Source: Salinarimonadaceae bacterium
GTDB taxonomy: Bacteria; Pseudomonadota; Alphaproteobacteria; Rhizobiales; Beijerinckiaceae
Assembly: GCA_007693435.1 (NCBI GenBank)
Contig: REDO01000185.1
Span: 1 to 64,000, forward strand
DNA length: 64,000 bases
Direction: 5' to 3'
Of this stretch, positions 47,580 through 57,534 are shown piece by piece. The notes under the pieces were generated by a model. The model was not told the origin of the DNA, ran no database searches, and saw only the letters and a list, made by a program, of their open reading frames with translations. Within the stretch, counting starts at the first letter, position 1, and every line of letters begins with the position of its first letter. The position numbers and the translations under genes are program-made.

Positions 47580-47642
47580 GCGCTGGACGCCAAGCCCGTC
47601 GCACCGGACGCCAAGCCCGTCGCACTGGACGTCAGGCCCGCC
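47580..47642 (+). repeat. Three 21-bp tandem repeats upstream of gloB
   Basis: Units at 47580-47600, 47601-47621 and 47622-47642, sharing GGACGCCAAGCCCGTC in the first two; the third differs at four or five positions. They end 44 bp before the gloB start in the divergent region. They could be a slippage product with effect on spacing of promoter elements. Confidence 0.7.
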
Positions 47643-47686
47643 GATGGGCGACAAGCAGGTCGGGAACAACGCCGCGAGGAAAGCCC

Positions 47687-48454
47687 ATGAACGCAGAGCT
47701 CCATCTCTTCCGTTGTCTGAACGACAATGTCGGCGCGCTGATCCGTGATCCGGAGACGGGCGCTTGCGCCAGCATCGACGCGCCCGAGGCGCCGGCCGTT
47801 GACGAGGCGCTGGCCCACACCGGCTGGCGGCTCACCGACATCCTCGTGACGCATGGCCATCAGGACCATGTGCAGGGCGTCGGCGCTCTCAAAGAGCGCC
47901 ATGGCGCGCGCGTGGTCGCGCCGGCGGCATGCGAAACGCTCCCCGGCCTCGTCGATGTCGCGGTGCGCGAGGGGGACTCCGTGACCCTGGGCGGGCTCGC
48001 CGCGCAGGTCTGGGAGACGCCGGGCCATTGCGCGGACCATGTGGTTTTTCATTTCGCCGACGACAAGCTCCTCGTCGCCGGGGACGTCCTTTTCGTCATG
48101 GGCTGCGGGCGCGTCTTCGGCGGCGATTACGCGAGCCTTTTCACGGCTCTCGAGCGCGTGCGCGCGCTGCCCGAAGACACGCGGGCGATCGTCGGCCACG
48201 ACTACACGCTCGCCAATGCGCGCTTCGCCCTCAAGGCCGATCCCGACAACGCGGCCCTGCGCGAACGCGCCGCGCGCGCCGAGACGGAGGCGGCTTCCGG
48301 CAGCTTGTGGGGCATGACGACGATCGGCGAGGAGAAGGCGACGAATCCGTTCCTGCGGGCGCAGGAGCCGGCGCTCGCCGCCTCGGTCGGCATGGCGGGG
48401 GCTGACCCGTCCGACGTGTTCCGCGCCCTGCGCGAATGGAAGAACAAGGGATAA
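47687..48454 (+). CDS. gloB: Hydroxyacylglutathione hydrolase (glyoxalase II)
   Basis: A 255-aa metallo-beta-lactamase-fold enzyme that hydrolyses S-lactoylglutathione. The metal site THGHQDHVQG (THxHxDH, about residue 55), TPGHCADHV, and GDVLFVMGCGRVFGGD are present, together with the C-terminal substrate region (ANPFLR-like TNPFLRAQEPAL). The ATG at 47687 has GCGAGGA 7 nt upstream; a longer frame would extend through the tandem repeats. It completes methylglyoxal detoxification; gloA is not in the window. Confidence 0.95.
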   Translation: MNAELHLFRCLNDNVGALIRDPETGACASIDAPEAPAVDEALAHTGWRLTDILVTHGHQDHVQGVGALKERHGARVVAPAACETLPGLVDVAVREGDSVTLGGLAAQVWETPGHCADHVVFHFADDKLLVAGDVLFVMGCGRVFGGDYASLFTALERVRALPEDTRAIVGHDYTLANARFALKADPDNAALRERAARAETEAASGSLWGMTTIGEEKATNPFLRAQEPALAASVGMAGADPSDVFRALREWKNKG

Positions 48455-48459
48455 GCGCC

Positions 48460-48912
48460 GTGTCGCATGCGATCGAAGGACTGACCGCCGAGGAGGTGGT
48501 CCGCCGGCTGAACCTCGCCCCGCACCCGGAAGGCGGGTTCTACCGGGAGACTTACCGCGACGAGCGCGCGGACGCCTCCGGCCGCGCCGTCTCGACGGCG
48601 ATCTATTATCTGCTCGGGCTCGGCGACGTGTCGGAATGGCACCGCGTGGACGCGGCCGAGGTCTGGCATTTCTACGCCGGCGCGCCGCTCGTCATCACCG
48701 TCTCGCCGAACGGGCACGACGCGCAGGCGCGCCATCTCGGTCCCGATATCCTGCGGGGCCAGGAGCCCCAGATCGTCGTGCCGGCGGGATGGTGGCAGAC
48801 CGCGACCTCCCTCGGCGCCTGGACGCTCGTCGGCTGCACGGTTGCGCCGGGCTTCGATTTCGCCGGTTTCGAGATGGCTCCGCCCGGCTGGAGGCCGACG
48901 CCTCGGGCTTGA
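48460..48912 (+). CDS. Cupin_5 (DUF985) protein
   Basis: A 150-aa single cupin of the DUF985 family. It has LNLAPHPEGGFYRETY near the N-terminus, STAIYYLL, EWHRVDAAEVWHFYAG (metal-type His) and WWQTATSLGAWTLVGCTVAPGFDF near the end. The ligand and reaction are unknown. The chosen start is GTG at 48460, after AAGGG with a 9-nt spacer. An ATG at 48436, inside gloB, is the alternative. Convergent with panC. Confidence 0.88.
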   Translation: MSHAIEGLTAEEVVRRLNLAPHPEGGFYRETYRDERADASGRAVSTAIYYLLGLGDVSEWHRVDAAEVWHFYAGAPLVITVSPNGHDAQARHLGPDILRGQEPQIVVPAGWWQTATSLGAWTLVGCTVAPGFDFAGFEMAPPGWRPTPRA

Positions 48913-48921
48913 GCGCGCTCC

Positions 48922-49788
48922 TCAATCCTCGACGGGAATGTTGTCGATGAGCCGCGTCGCGCCCAGATGCGCCGCGACGAGGAGCCTTCTGCGCGCGTCG
49001 TCGTGAGGCTCGCCGAGCGTCTCGGCGTCGCGCAGCGCCAGATAGTCGATACGAAAACCGGCCTGCGCCACCTGCGCCCGCGCCGCGTCGAGCGCGCCTT
49101 GCGCGTCAACGCCTTTGCGCAACGCCGCCGCGCATTTGTCGAGCGCGGCGTGGAGCGTCGGCGCGATCGCGCGCTCCTGCGCCGTGAGGTAGCGGTTGCG
49201 CGAGGACAGGGCGAGCCCATCCGCCTCGCGGACCGTCGCGCCCGGCAGGATCGTCACGGGCAGGAACAAGTCGCGCGCCATGCGCGTCACGACCTTGAGC
49301 TGCTGGTAATCCTTCTCGCCGAACGTCGCGAAATCAGGCGCTGCGACGATCAGGAGCTTGGCCACGATCGTCGCGACGCCGCGAAAATGAGTCGGGCGAA
49401 ACAGATCCTCGAGCCCGGCCCGCGCGGGGCCGTCGACCTCGATGAAGGTGCATTCGCCGGGCGCATACATGACCTGCGCGGCGGGCGCGAAGACGAGATC
49501 GGCGAGCCTGTCGAGCGCGGCGCAATCGGCGTCGAAGGTTCGCGGATACTTCTCCAGGTCTTCGGTCGGCGCGAATTGCGTCGGGTTGACGAAGATCGAG
49601 ACGATCACGCGCTCCGCGTTCGCGCGCGCGAGGCGCACGAGCGAGAGATGTCCCTCATGCAGCGCGCCCATGGTCGGCACCAGCGCCACGCGTTCGCCGG
49701 CCACGCGCCAGGAGGCGACCTGCGCGCGCAGGTCCGCGATCGTCTCCGCGACGTCGATGCCGCGCCGCGCATGCTGCAGTCCGTTCAT
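48922..49788 (-). CDS. panC: Pantothenate synthetase
   Basis: A 288-aa enzyme joining pantoate and beta-alanine with ATP. It has MGALHEGHLSLV with the HxGH motif, FVNPTQFAPTEDLEKYPR, FGEKDYQQLKVV and READGLALSSRNRYL (the KMSKS-like active-site region). The start MNGLQHARRG is chosen over a longer upstream frame. panB is not adjacent. The upstream 238 bp to the divergent ettA hold both promoters; nothing else is evident there. Confidence 0.96.
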   Translation of the reverse strand: MNGLQHARRGIDVAETIADLRAQVASWRVAGERVALVPTMGALHEGHLSLVRLARANAERVIVSIFVNPTQFAPTEDLEKYPRTFDADCAALDRLADLVFAPAAQVMYAPGECTFIEVDGPARAGLEDLFRPTHFRGVATIVAKLLIVAAPDFATFGEKDYQQLKVVTRMARDLFLPVTILPGATVREADGLALSSRNRYLTAQERAIAPTLHAALDKCAAALRKGVDAQGALDAARAQVAQAGFRIDYLALRDAETLGEPHDDARRRLLVAAHLGATRLIDNIPVED

Positions 49789-50026
49789 AAAACCAGCAGA
49801 TCCCCGCCACTCGACCGGCCTCCCCGCGAGACCCTCGCCGCGAGCGTTAGCAGAGACCCGGTTCGTCGCCAACAAGTGTGTCGCCGATAAGCAGGGCGCA
49901 TCGCTCCGATGCGCGCAGGACATGCCCGCCCGGCGCCGCGCTTCGGGCCGCGACCTTGCCGCTGCGCGCCGCCCCTGCTAATCCACGCCCCGACAATCCT
50001 TTTCGCTCGCAAGCAGGACGGCGCTC

Positions 50027-51679
<1,653 letters not shown>

Positions 51680-51688
51680 GGCCCGACC

Positions 51689-51718
51689 GGGAGGCGTCGT
51701 CGCATCGCGACGCCTCCC
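51689..51718 (+). terminator. Hairpin after ettA
   Basis: GGGAGGCGTCG/CGACGCCTCCC, an 11-bp perfect stem with loop TCGCATCG, 9 bp beyond the ettA stop. No T run follows, so it may be only a mRNA 3'-end structure. Confidence 0.55.
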
Positions 51719-51781
51719 CCATGACAGCGCCGCCGGCGCTGATATAACCTCCCGAAAGTACATGACGGGAGGACGCGCCAG

Positions 51782-52954
51782 ATGATTCCGAACGCCGCGC
51801 CGGAATTCAATTTTGATCTCGGCGACACCGCCGACGCCATCCGCGAAACGGTGCGCAGCTTCTCGCAGGAGAAGATCGCGCCGCGCGCCGAGGAGATCGA
51901 CCGCACCAATCAGTTTCCGCGCGATCTCTGGCCGTTGATGGGCGAGATGGGCCTGCACGGGATCACCATCGCGGAGGAGGACGGCGGCACGGGGCTCGGC
52001 TATCTGGAGCACGTCGTCGCCATGGAGGAGGTGTCGCGCGCCTCCGCCAGCGTCGGGCTCTCCTACGGCGCGCATTCCAACCTCTGCATCAACCAGATCG
52101 GCCGCCACGGCACGAAGGCGCAGAAGGAGAAGTACCTGCCCGCGCTCATCAGCGGCGAGCATGTCGGCGCGCTCGCCATGTCCGAGCCGGGCTCGGGATC
52201 GGACGTCGTTTCGATGCGCACCCGCGCCGAAAAGAAGGGCGACCGCTACATCCTCACCGGCAACAAGATGTGGATCACCAACGGCCCCGTCGCCGAAACC
52301 CTCGTCGTCTACGCCAAGACCGATCCGGAAGCCGGCGCGCGGGGGATGACCGCCTTCCTGATCGAAAAGGGCATGAAGGGTTTCTCCACGCACCAGAAGC
52401 TCGACAAGCTCGGCATGCGCGGCTCCGACACCTGCGAGCTCGTCTTCGAGGATTGCGAGGTGCCGGAAGAAAACGTGCTCGGCGCTGTGGGCAAGGGCGT
52501 CAACGTGCTGATGTCGGGGCTTGACTACGAACGCGCCGTGCTCGCCGCCGGTCCGCTCGGGATCATGCAGGCCTGCATGGACGTCGTGATGCCCTACGTT
52601 CACGAGCGCAAGCAGTTCGGCCAGCCGATCGGGACGTTCCAGCTCGTGCAGGGCAAGATCGCCGACATGTATGTCGGCATGAACGCCTGCAAGGCCTATG
52701 TCTATGCGGTCGCCAAGGCCTGCGACCGGGGCGCGACGACCCGCGAGGACGCAGCCGGCGCGATCCTCTACGCCGCCGAGAAGGCGACGCAGATGGCGCT
52801 CGACGCGATCCAGCTCCTGGGCGGCAACGGCTATATCAACGATTATCCGACGGGGCGCCTGCTGCGCGACGCCAAGCTCTACGAGATCGGCGCCGGCACC
52901 AGCGAAATCCGCCGCATGCTGATCGGGCGGGAATTGTTCGGCAAAAGCGCGTGA
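51782..52954 (+). CDS. ivd: Isovaleryl-CoA dehydrogenase
   Basis: A 390-aa acyl-CoA dehydrogenase of leucine degradation, oxidising isovaleryl-CoA to 3-methylcrotonyl-CoA with FAD. It has [21 protein letters not shown], and the internal catalytic Glu in [18 protein letters not shown], whose position on this helix distinguishes isovaleryl-CoA dehydrogenase from other ACADs. [20 protein letters not shown] lies near the end. The methylcrotonyl-CoA carboxylase genes that often follow are absent here. Confidence 0.94.
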   Translation: MIPNAAPEFNFDLGDTADAIRETVRSFSQEKIAPRAEEIDRTNQFPRDLWPLMGEMGLHGITIAEEDGGTGLGYLEHVVAMEEVSRASASVGLSYGAHSNLCINQIGRHGTKAQKEKYLPALISGEHVGALAMSEPGSGSDVVSMRTRAEKKGDRYILTGNKMWITNGPVAETLVVYAKTDPEAGARGMTAFLIEKGMKGFSTHQKLDKLGMRGSDTCELVFEDCEVPEENVLGAVGKGVNVLMSGLDYERAVLAAGPLGIMQACMDVVMPYVHERKQFGQPIGTFQLVQGKIADMYVGMNACKAYVYAVAKACDRGATTREDAAGAILYAAEKATQMALDAIQLLGGNGYINDYPTGRLLRDAKLYEIGAGTSEIRRMLIGRELFGKSA

Positions 52955-53030
52955 GCCTCCCCGTTCCCTCAGCGACTGTCCGGGTTCAATGGAACGGCGG
53001 ACCTGCCCCGAGCCCGGGGCGGGCCCGGCT

Positions 53031-53780
53031 TTACGCGTCGATCCGCCCGAAGCCCAGAAGCCGCTCCATCCGCCCCAGCACGTAGCGATAGCGCGACACG
53101 CGAGAGGGGTAGGGGCCGCGATTGCCCTCGATGGTGTGCAGAATGCCGTCGACGCAGCGCTCGACGAGGCCGATATGACCCTGCCATCCGCTCTGGGCTC
53201 CCCGCCACCAGACGACGATGTCGCCCGGGCGGGGATTCTGCGCCGCGCTCGCCGCATATGCCCAGCCCTTGGCTCGAAACTGGTTGCGGATGTCGCGCGC
53301 GCCGAGCGAATAGCGGAAGGGCATGTCGCGGCCAAGCCGCCTCGCGGCCTCCCGATGGCACCAGCTGACGAAGCCCGCGCACCATTCCGACCCTTCCGGC
53401 GCGCGGCCGTCGAGATAGACGCGGATATCGGGCCCGCGATTGTTTCCCCCCGCCTCGCCGGCGCCGCGCGCCGCTTCCTCGCGCGCGACCGCAAGCGCGG
53501 CCTCGCCGATCGGGCTCCCGGGCTCGCCTTCGGCCGCAACGGATTGCGGATCGCGCGCGCCGAGCGCCACGTCGATCGCGAAACGCGTCAGCGGACCGAC
53601 GACGCCATCGACGACCAGCGGCTCGCCGCGCGGATCGAGATTCTGGGTCTGGAAGGCGCGCACGGCGCGGTCGAGGCGCGTATCGAAAACCTCGGGGGCC
53701 GCCTCGATCAACCCCAGAGCGAGCAGGGCCTCGCCCAGTTCACCCACCGCCCGGCCCGTGGATCCCTTGCGCAACAGCAT
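53031..53780 (-). CDS. Peptidoglycan-binding and CHAP-domain protein
   Basis: A 249-aa protein with an N-terminal PG-binding domain (GSTGRAVGELGEALLALGL, VDGVVGPLTRFAI, residues about 5-75) and a C-terminal CHAP-like amidase or endopeptidase domain. That domain has catalytic Cys in EWCAGFVSWCHR (about 136) and His in GHIGLVERC. No signal peptide or membrane segment is visible at the start, so export needs a holin-like or other route, or the enzyme acts after lysis. No phage gene is nearby. This layout is known as the TIGR02594 family. Confidence 0.85.
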   Translation of the reverse strand: MLLRKGSTGRAVGELGEALLALGLIEAAPEVFDTRLDRAVRAFQTQNLDPRGEPLVVDGVVGPLTRFAIDVALGARDPQSVAAEGEPGSPIGEAALAVAREEAARGAGEAGGNNRGPDIRVYLDGRAPEGSEWCAGFVSWCHREAARRLGRDMPFRYSLGARDIRNQFRAKGWAYAASAAQNPRPGDIVVWWRGAQSGWQGHIGLVERCVDGILHTIEGNRGPYPSRVSRYRYVLGRMERLLGFGRIDA

Positions 53781-53843
53781 ATTCCGACCTCCATCGTCAT
53801 CAGGAGGAGAAAATATAGGAAATAAAACCTGTCAGACAAGAAT

Positions 53844-54134
53844 TCAGTCTGAATCTCTGCCGCCCTCCGGCCCCGCGCCGATCCGATAGACGCCCCGAAA
53901 GTCGTCGGGGTCGGCGGGTTTGCCCTTGCGCATGATGGTCACCTCGCCCGCTTTCGCGAGGCGCACGGCGGCTTGGCGCACGGGCTGCATCAGACGGCTC
54001 CAGAGCTTTTCGTCGGGGCCGGCCATGGCGCGCGCGACTTCGGAGGGGCAGATCGTCCTGGCCGGGCCTCGCGTCGCCACGAGTTCCCGCATGATGCGCG
54101 CGATTTCCGCTTCGTTGATCCTTGGCGCGTTCAT
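53844..54134 (-). CDS. DUF3253 small protein
   Basis: A 96-aa basic protein with the DUF3253 pattern (INEAEIARIMRELVATRG, TICPSEVARAM, LMQPVRQAAVRLAKAGEVTIMRKGKPADP, GVYRIG). This winged-helix-like family is of unknown function. Its ATG overlaps the stop of the upstream DUF599 gene by 4 nt, so the two are coupled. The longer frame back to 54221 is excluded as an antisense-like Arg-rich artefact. Confidence 0.84.
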   Translation of the reverse strand: MNAPRINEAEIARIMRELVATRGPARTICPSEVARAMAGPDEKLWSRLMQPVRQAAVRLAKAGEVTIMRKGKPADPDDFRGVYRIGAGPEGGRDSD

Positions 54135-54889
54135 TCGTTCTCCTTGCCCAACGTTTCGGGCGCCTGCGCGTCGAGGGCGTCGAGGGCGTCGAGCGCGTCG
54201 GAGCCGAACTGGCGTCGCCACATCACGGCGAGCACGGCGGCGGTCGCCACGATCAGCACATAGGGGCTGATGAACCAGCCGAGATAGCCCAGCGCGAAGA
54301 AGAAGGCGCGCTGTCCACGATTGAAATGCCGCCCCGCCACGATGCTCATGGCGGCGGCCCGCGCCGCGCCCTCGCGCGCCGCCTGGCTATTCCCGTCGAC
54401 GTCGATCGCCCCGATCAGGATCGCGGCGTAGTTGAACAGCCGGTAGGACCAGGCGAACTTGAAAAAGGCGTAGACGAAGATGATCCCCAGCCCGCCGACC
54501 TTGGCCTCGAAGGCCAGCCGTGTGGTGGCGACGCCGAAGGGCATATCGGCGAAGATCGAGAGCGCGGTGTCGGTGGCCTGCAGCAGCGTCAATACGCCGG
54601 CGATGGCGAAGAGGGAGGTCGAGGCGAAAAAGGCCGTGCCGTTCTGGAGGGAGGCGAGGATCGTCGAATCGACGATGCGGTTCTCGCGGCGCATGAGCTG
54701 CGTCATCCAGGCGCGCCGGTAATGCGACATGCGCTCGTTGAGGCTGTTGCGTGAGGCCGAGAGTTTTTCGACCGCGATATGGTAGCCCGACCACGCGGCG
54801 ACGAAGAACGCCACCGCGATGTAATCCGCCCATTCGAAACCCGGCGTCACGCGTCCCTCCGCCGTCCAGGGGCTCGCCCCTGTTGCCAA
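54131..54889 (-). CDS. DUF599 membrane protein
   Basis: A 252-aa protein of the DUF599 family with about four membrane segments (WADYIAVAFFVAAWSGYHIAV; FASTSLFAIAGVLTLLQ; GLGIIFVYAFFKFAWSYRLFNY; YLGWFISPYVLIVATAAVL). It has the family block SHYRRAWMTQLMRRENRIVDS. Function is unknown. The C-terminus contains three Asp-Ala-Leu repeats encoded by 9-nt units. It overlaps the DUF3253 gene by 4 nt and is divergent from the rhodanese gene. Confidence 0.9.
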   Translation of the reverse strand: MATGASPWTAEGRVTPGFEWADYIAVAFFVAAWSGYHIAVEKLSASRNSLNERMSHYRRAWMTQLMRRENRIVDSTILASLQNGTAFFASTSLFAIAGVLTLLQATDTALSIFADMPFGVATTRLAFEAKVGGLGIIFVYAFFKFAWSYRLFNYAAILIGAIDVDGNSQAAREGAARAAAMSIVAGRHFNRGQRAFFFALGYLGWFISPYVLIVATAAVLAVMWRRQFGSDALDALDALDAQAPETLGKENE

Positions 54890-54952
54890 CGGCGCGAGCC
54901 TTCGTCACCCTTTGCGCGAAAGCAAGCTAAACCGCTCGACCGAGGACAGAAC

Positions 54953-55369
54953 ATGCCCCAGACCATAACGCGCGGATACAAGGTGTTGCTCGATGAGGCG
55001 AACGCCGCGATCGAAACTCTCGACGTCGCCGCCGCCCGCGCCCTGCACGGATCGGAGGAGGTCGTGTTCGTCGATCTGCGCGACCCGCGCGAACTGCGCC
55101 GCGAGGGCGTGGTTCCCGGCGCCTTCCACTGCCCGCGCGGGATGCTCGAATTCTGGATCGACCCCGAGAGCCCGTATCACAAGCCCGTTTTCGCGCAGGA
55201 CAGGCGCTTCGTCTTCTTCTGCGCCGCAGGTTGGCGCTCCGCGCTCGCAGCGAAAACGGCGCAGGATATGGGCCTGTCGCCTGTGGCGCATATCGCCGGA
55301 GGGTTTTCGGCCTGGCGCGAGGCGGGCGCGCCGGTTGAGCAGGTGGAGGACAAGGAGAGGCCGGCGTAA
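54953..55369 (+). CDS. Rhodanese-like sulfurtransferase
   Basis: A 138-aa single-domain rhodanese. It has VDLRDPRELRREGVVPGAFHCPRGMLEFWID and the active-site Cys in FFCAAGWRSALAAKT (CxxGxR loop). GGFSAWREAGAPVE lies at the end. It likely transfers sulfur between small thiols. CGAGGA lies 6 nt before the ATG at 54953; a longer frame back to 54779 runs over the divergent promoter and is rejected. Convergent with the M20 hydrolase gene. Confidence 0.92.
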   Translation: MPQTITRGYKVLLDEANAAIETLDVAAARALHGSEEVVFVDLRDPRELRREGVVPGAFHCPRGMLEFWIDPESPYHKPVFAQDRRFVFFCAAGWRSALAAKTAQDMGLSPVAHIAGGFSAWREAGAPVEQVEDKERPA

Positions 55370-55422
55370 GCGCGCCGGAACCATCGCCGCGATCGCCTCG
55401 CCCGAAAGTCCGCCCCGACGAA

Positions 55423-56646
55423 TCAGCCGCGCAACGCCTGCGCCACCGCTTCCGCATAGACCTGCGCGCCCAAAACGATGTCCTCTTCCGCCGTGTCCTC
55501 GGTCCAGTGGTGGCTGATCCCGCCGATGGAGGGCGCGAAGAGCATGGCGGCGGGCATGATGCGGGCGAGGTACTGCGCATCGTGCCCCGCGCCGCTCGGC
55601 ATGCGCAGGCTCTTGCCCGGCGCGTGGATTTCCGCGGCCTGCTCGATCGCAGCCTGAAGGCCCTCGTCCATCAGGGCCGGTCGGCTCTGGGCCATCACCT
55701 CGACGCTCGCGCGGCAGGGGCCCTGCATGTCGATCTCGGCGACGATGGCGCGCAGCTCCGCATCGAGTCGCTCCAGCGTCGCTTCGTCGGCGTCGCGGAA
55801 CTGGAAGAGCGCTTCCGCGCGACCGGGAATGACGCTCGCCGCGCCGGGCTCCAGCGCGATGCGGCCGGCCGTCCAGACGGTGCGTTCGCCGCAGATCAGG
55901 GGGAAACGCTCGTCGATCCGCGCCAGCGCGCGCACGGCGGACAGGCCGGCGTCGCGGCGACGTTTCATGCTGGTTGTGCCCGCATGGTTCTGCTCGCCCT
56001 CGAAGACGAGCCGGTACTGCCAGATGGCGACGATCGCCGTCACCACGCCGATCTTCGCGCCGGAGCCGATCAGCGTGTCGCCTTGCTCGATATGCGCCTC
56101 GATAAAGCCCTTGTAACGCCCCTTCTCGCAGACGATGCGCGGCTCGCCGGCGAGACCCACATCGGCAAGGGCCGAGCGCAGGGAGCGCCCGTCATAGCGG
56201 TTGGCGGCGGTGTCGATCTCCGCCTCTTCCAGAACGCCGATGAAGGATTTCGAGCCGAGGAAGGAGCCGAAATGGCCCTCCTCGTCGGCGAGGGCCACGA
56301 CGTCCACGGCGCAATCGGCGAAGGCCGGATCCTCGGCGATGGCGCGCGCGGCTTCGAGCCCGTAGATCACGCCGAGCGCGCCGTCGAGCCAGCCCGCATG
56401 GTTCTGGCTCTCCAGATGCGAACCCGTGAGCATCTTCGGCCCCGCAGCCTCGCGACGGCCGTAAACGGTGCCGATCCCGTCGATGCGGGCGGAGAGGCCC
56501 GCCTCCTCCATGCGGCGCAAGAGCCAGCGCCGGGCCTCCATGTCGTGGGCCGAGAAGGTCGGGCGGTGGACGCCGGTCTTGTATGCGCCGATCGAGCGCA
56601 GATGGTTGAGGTCGCCCATCAGGCGCGCGGGGTCGATCGTCGGCAT
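55423..56646 (-). CDS. M20-family amidohydrolase (N-carbamoyl-amino acid / allantoate type)
   Basis: A 407-aa zinc hydrolase of the AllC/HyuC/AmaB group. Metal-ligand blocks are GSHLESQNHAGWLDGALGV and ALADEEGHFGSFLGSKSF, and the dimerisation or lid part is EGEQNHAGTTSM. SGAGHDAQYLA and APSIGGISHHWTED are the C-terminal active-site blocks. It hydrolyses N-carbamoyl-L-amino acids, ureidoglycolate or allantoate; the choice cannot be made here. No hydantoinase gene is adjacent. Confidence 0.9.
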   Translation of the reverse strand: MPTIDPARLMGDLNHLRSIGAYKTGVHRPTFSAHDMEARRWLLRRMEEAGLSARIDGIGTVYGRREAAGPKMLTGSHLESQNHAGWLDGALGVIYGLEAARAIAEDPAFADCAVDVVALADEEGHFGSFLGSKSFIGVLEEAEIDTAANRYDGRSLRSALADVGLAGEPRIVCEKGRYKGFIEAHIEQGDTLIGSGAKIGVVTAIVAIWQYRLVFEGEQNHAGTTSMKRRRDAGLSAVRALARIDERFPLICGERTVWTAGRIALEPGAASVIPGRAEALFQFRDADEATLERLDAELRAIVAEIDMQGPCRASVEVMAQSRPALMDEGLQAAIEQAAEIHAPGKSLRMPSGAGHDAQYLARIMPAAMLFAPSIGGISHHWTEDTAEEDIVLGAQVYAEAVAQALRG

Positions 56647-56779
56647 GGCGGCGTTTTCCTTATTCCGGCGTCAGTCGATCTTGCGCTCGTCCGCGATCAC
56701 CTTGCCGTCATTGGGCAGCGAGCCGGGCGCGCGCGCAAGCCGGAAAGAAGGCGAAGCCCGAGCGGACGGCGCGCGCGGA

Positions 56780-57472
56780 TCAGAACCGCAACACGCGCAT
56801 GAGCCGCGCCACGTCGAGCAGCGAGACGAGCGCCGAGGCGACGTAGGTCATCGCGGCTGCGCGCAGGACCTTGCGGGCGGCGGGCAGGTCCTTTTCGCCG
56901 AGATAGCCGCCCTTCTCCAATATGGGCAGCGCCCGCCCGAAGCTCGCATCGAGCTCCACGGGTAGCGTGAGCAGATGCACGAAGACGCGCGAGGCCAGCA
57001 GCGCCACGACGACGCCGATCTGCAACACGACGAGCACCGGCGATTTCACGGCGATCGCGACGACGGGCGCAGTCGCGAGGATGATCGCCGCGGCGATTTC
57101 GATACCCCGGATCGAGGAGGCCAGCTTGATGCGCGTGGTGAGCAGCTTGTCGCCGTCGGCGTGCTGCATGGCGTGGCTCGTCTCGTGGGCGGCGACCGCG
57201 ACGGCGGTGATGGAGCGTCCGTCGTGATTGTCGGGGGAGAGGCGCACGACCTTCTCGATCGGGTCGTAATGATCGGCGCCGGGCGGCGCGATCTCGATGC
57301 GCACGTCCGGCAGCTTGGCGAGGTCGAGGAGATGGCGCGCCAGCTCGCCTCCGGTGCCCGGAATATCCTTGCGCTCTGCGGCGTGCCGGCGCATGGCCGC
57401 GCGCACCCACCATTGCGGCAGGAAGACAAGCGCGAGGAACAGGGCGCCAAGGACGGCGATGATGATCGGCAT
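56780..57472 (-). CDS. YugP-type membrane zinc metallopeptidase
   Basis: A 230-aa membrane protease of the DUF2268-unrelated YugP/Zn_peptidase_2 family. It has an N-terminal membrane segment (PIIIAVLGALFLALVFLP), HETSHAMQH (HExxH, about residue 100) and two or three hydrophobic segments after it (IEIAAAIILATAPVVAIA). Substrate unknown. It lies downstream of the isobutyryl-CoA dehydrogenase gene on the same strand. A short unrelated stretch separates it from the M20 gene (133 bp) with nothing recognisable. Confidence 0.9.
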   Translation of the reverse strand: MPIIIAVLGALFLALVFLPQWWVRAAMRRHAAERKDIPGTGGELARHLLDLAKLPDVRIEIAPPGADHYDPIEKVVRLSPDNHDGRSITAVAVAAHETSHAMQHADGDKLLTTRIKLASSIRGIEIAAAIILATAPVVAIAVKSPVLVVLQIGVVVALLASRVFVHLLTLPVELDASFGRALPILEKGGYLGEKDLPAARKVLRAAAMTYVASALVSLLDVARLMRVLRF

Positions 57473-57534
57473 GATCCGTCAGATAAGCGTTTCCCCGCGC
57501 TTTTGCAGGGGCGTGAGGGCGCAAGCGTGACGGA

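Noticed and set aside
54168..54202. 9-nt repeats encoding Asp-Ala-Leu units at the end of the DUF599 gene
   Set aside because: Three to four short in-frame units in a disordered tail are ordinary slippage and do not affect the protein's identity.
56647..56779. Short minus-strand frame ending in LPNDGKVIADERKID
   Set aside because: It is about 35 codons, has no start with a ribosome site and no recognisable family. It may be debris but cannot be supported.
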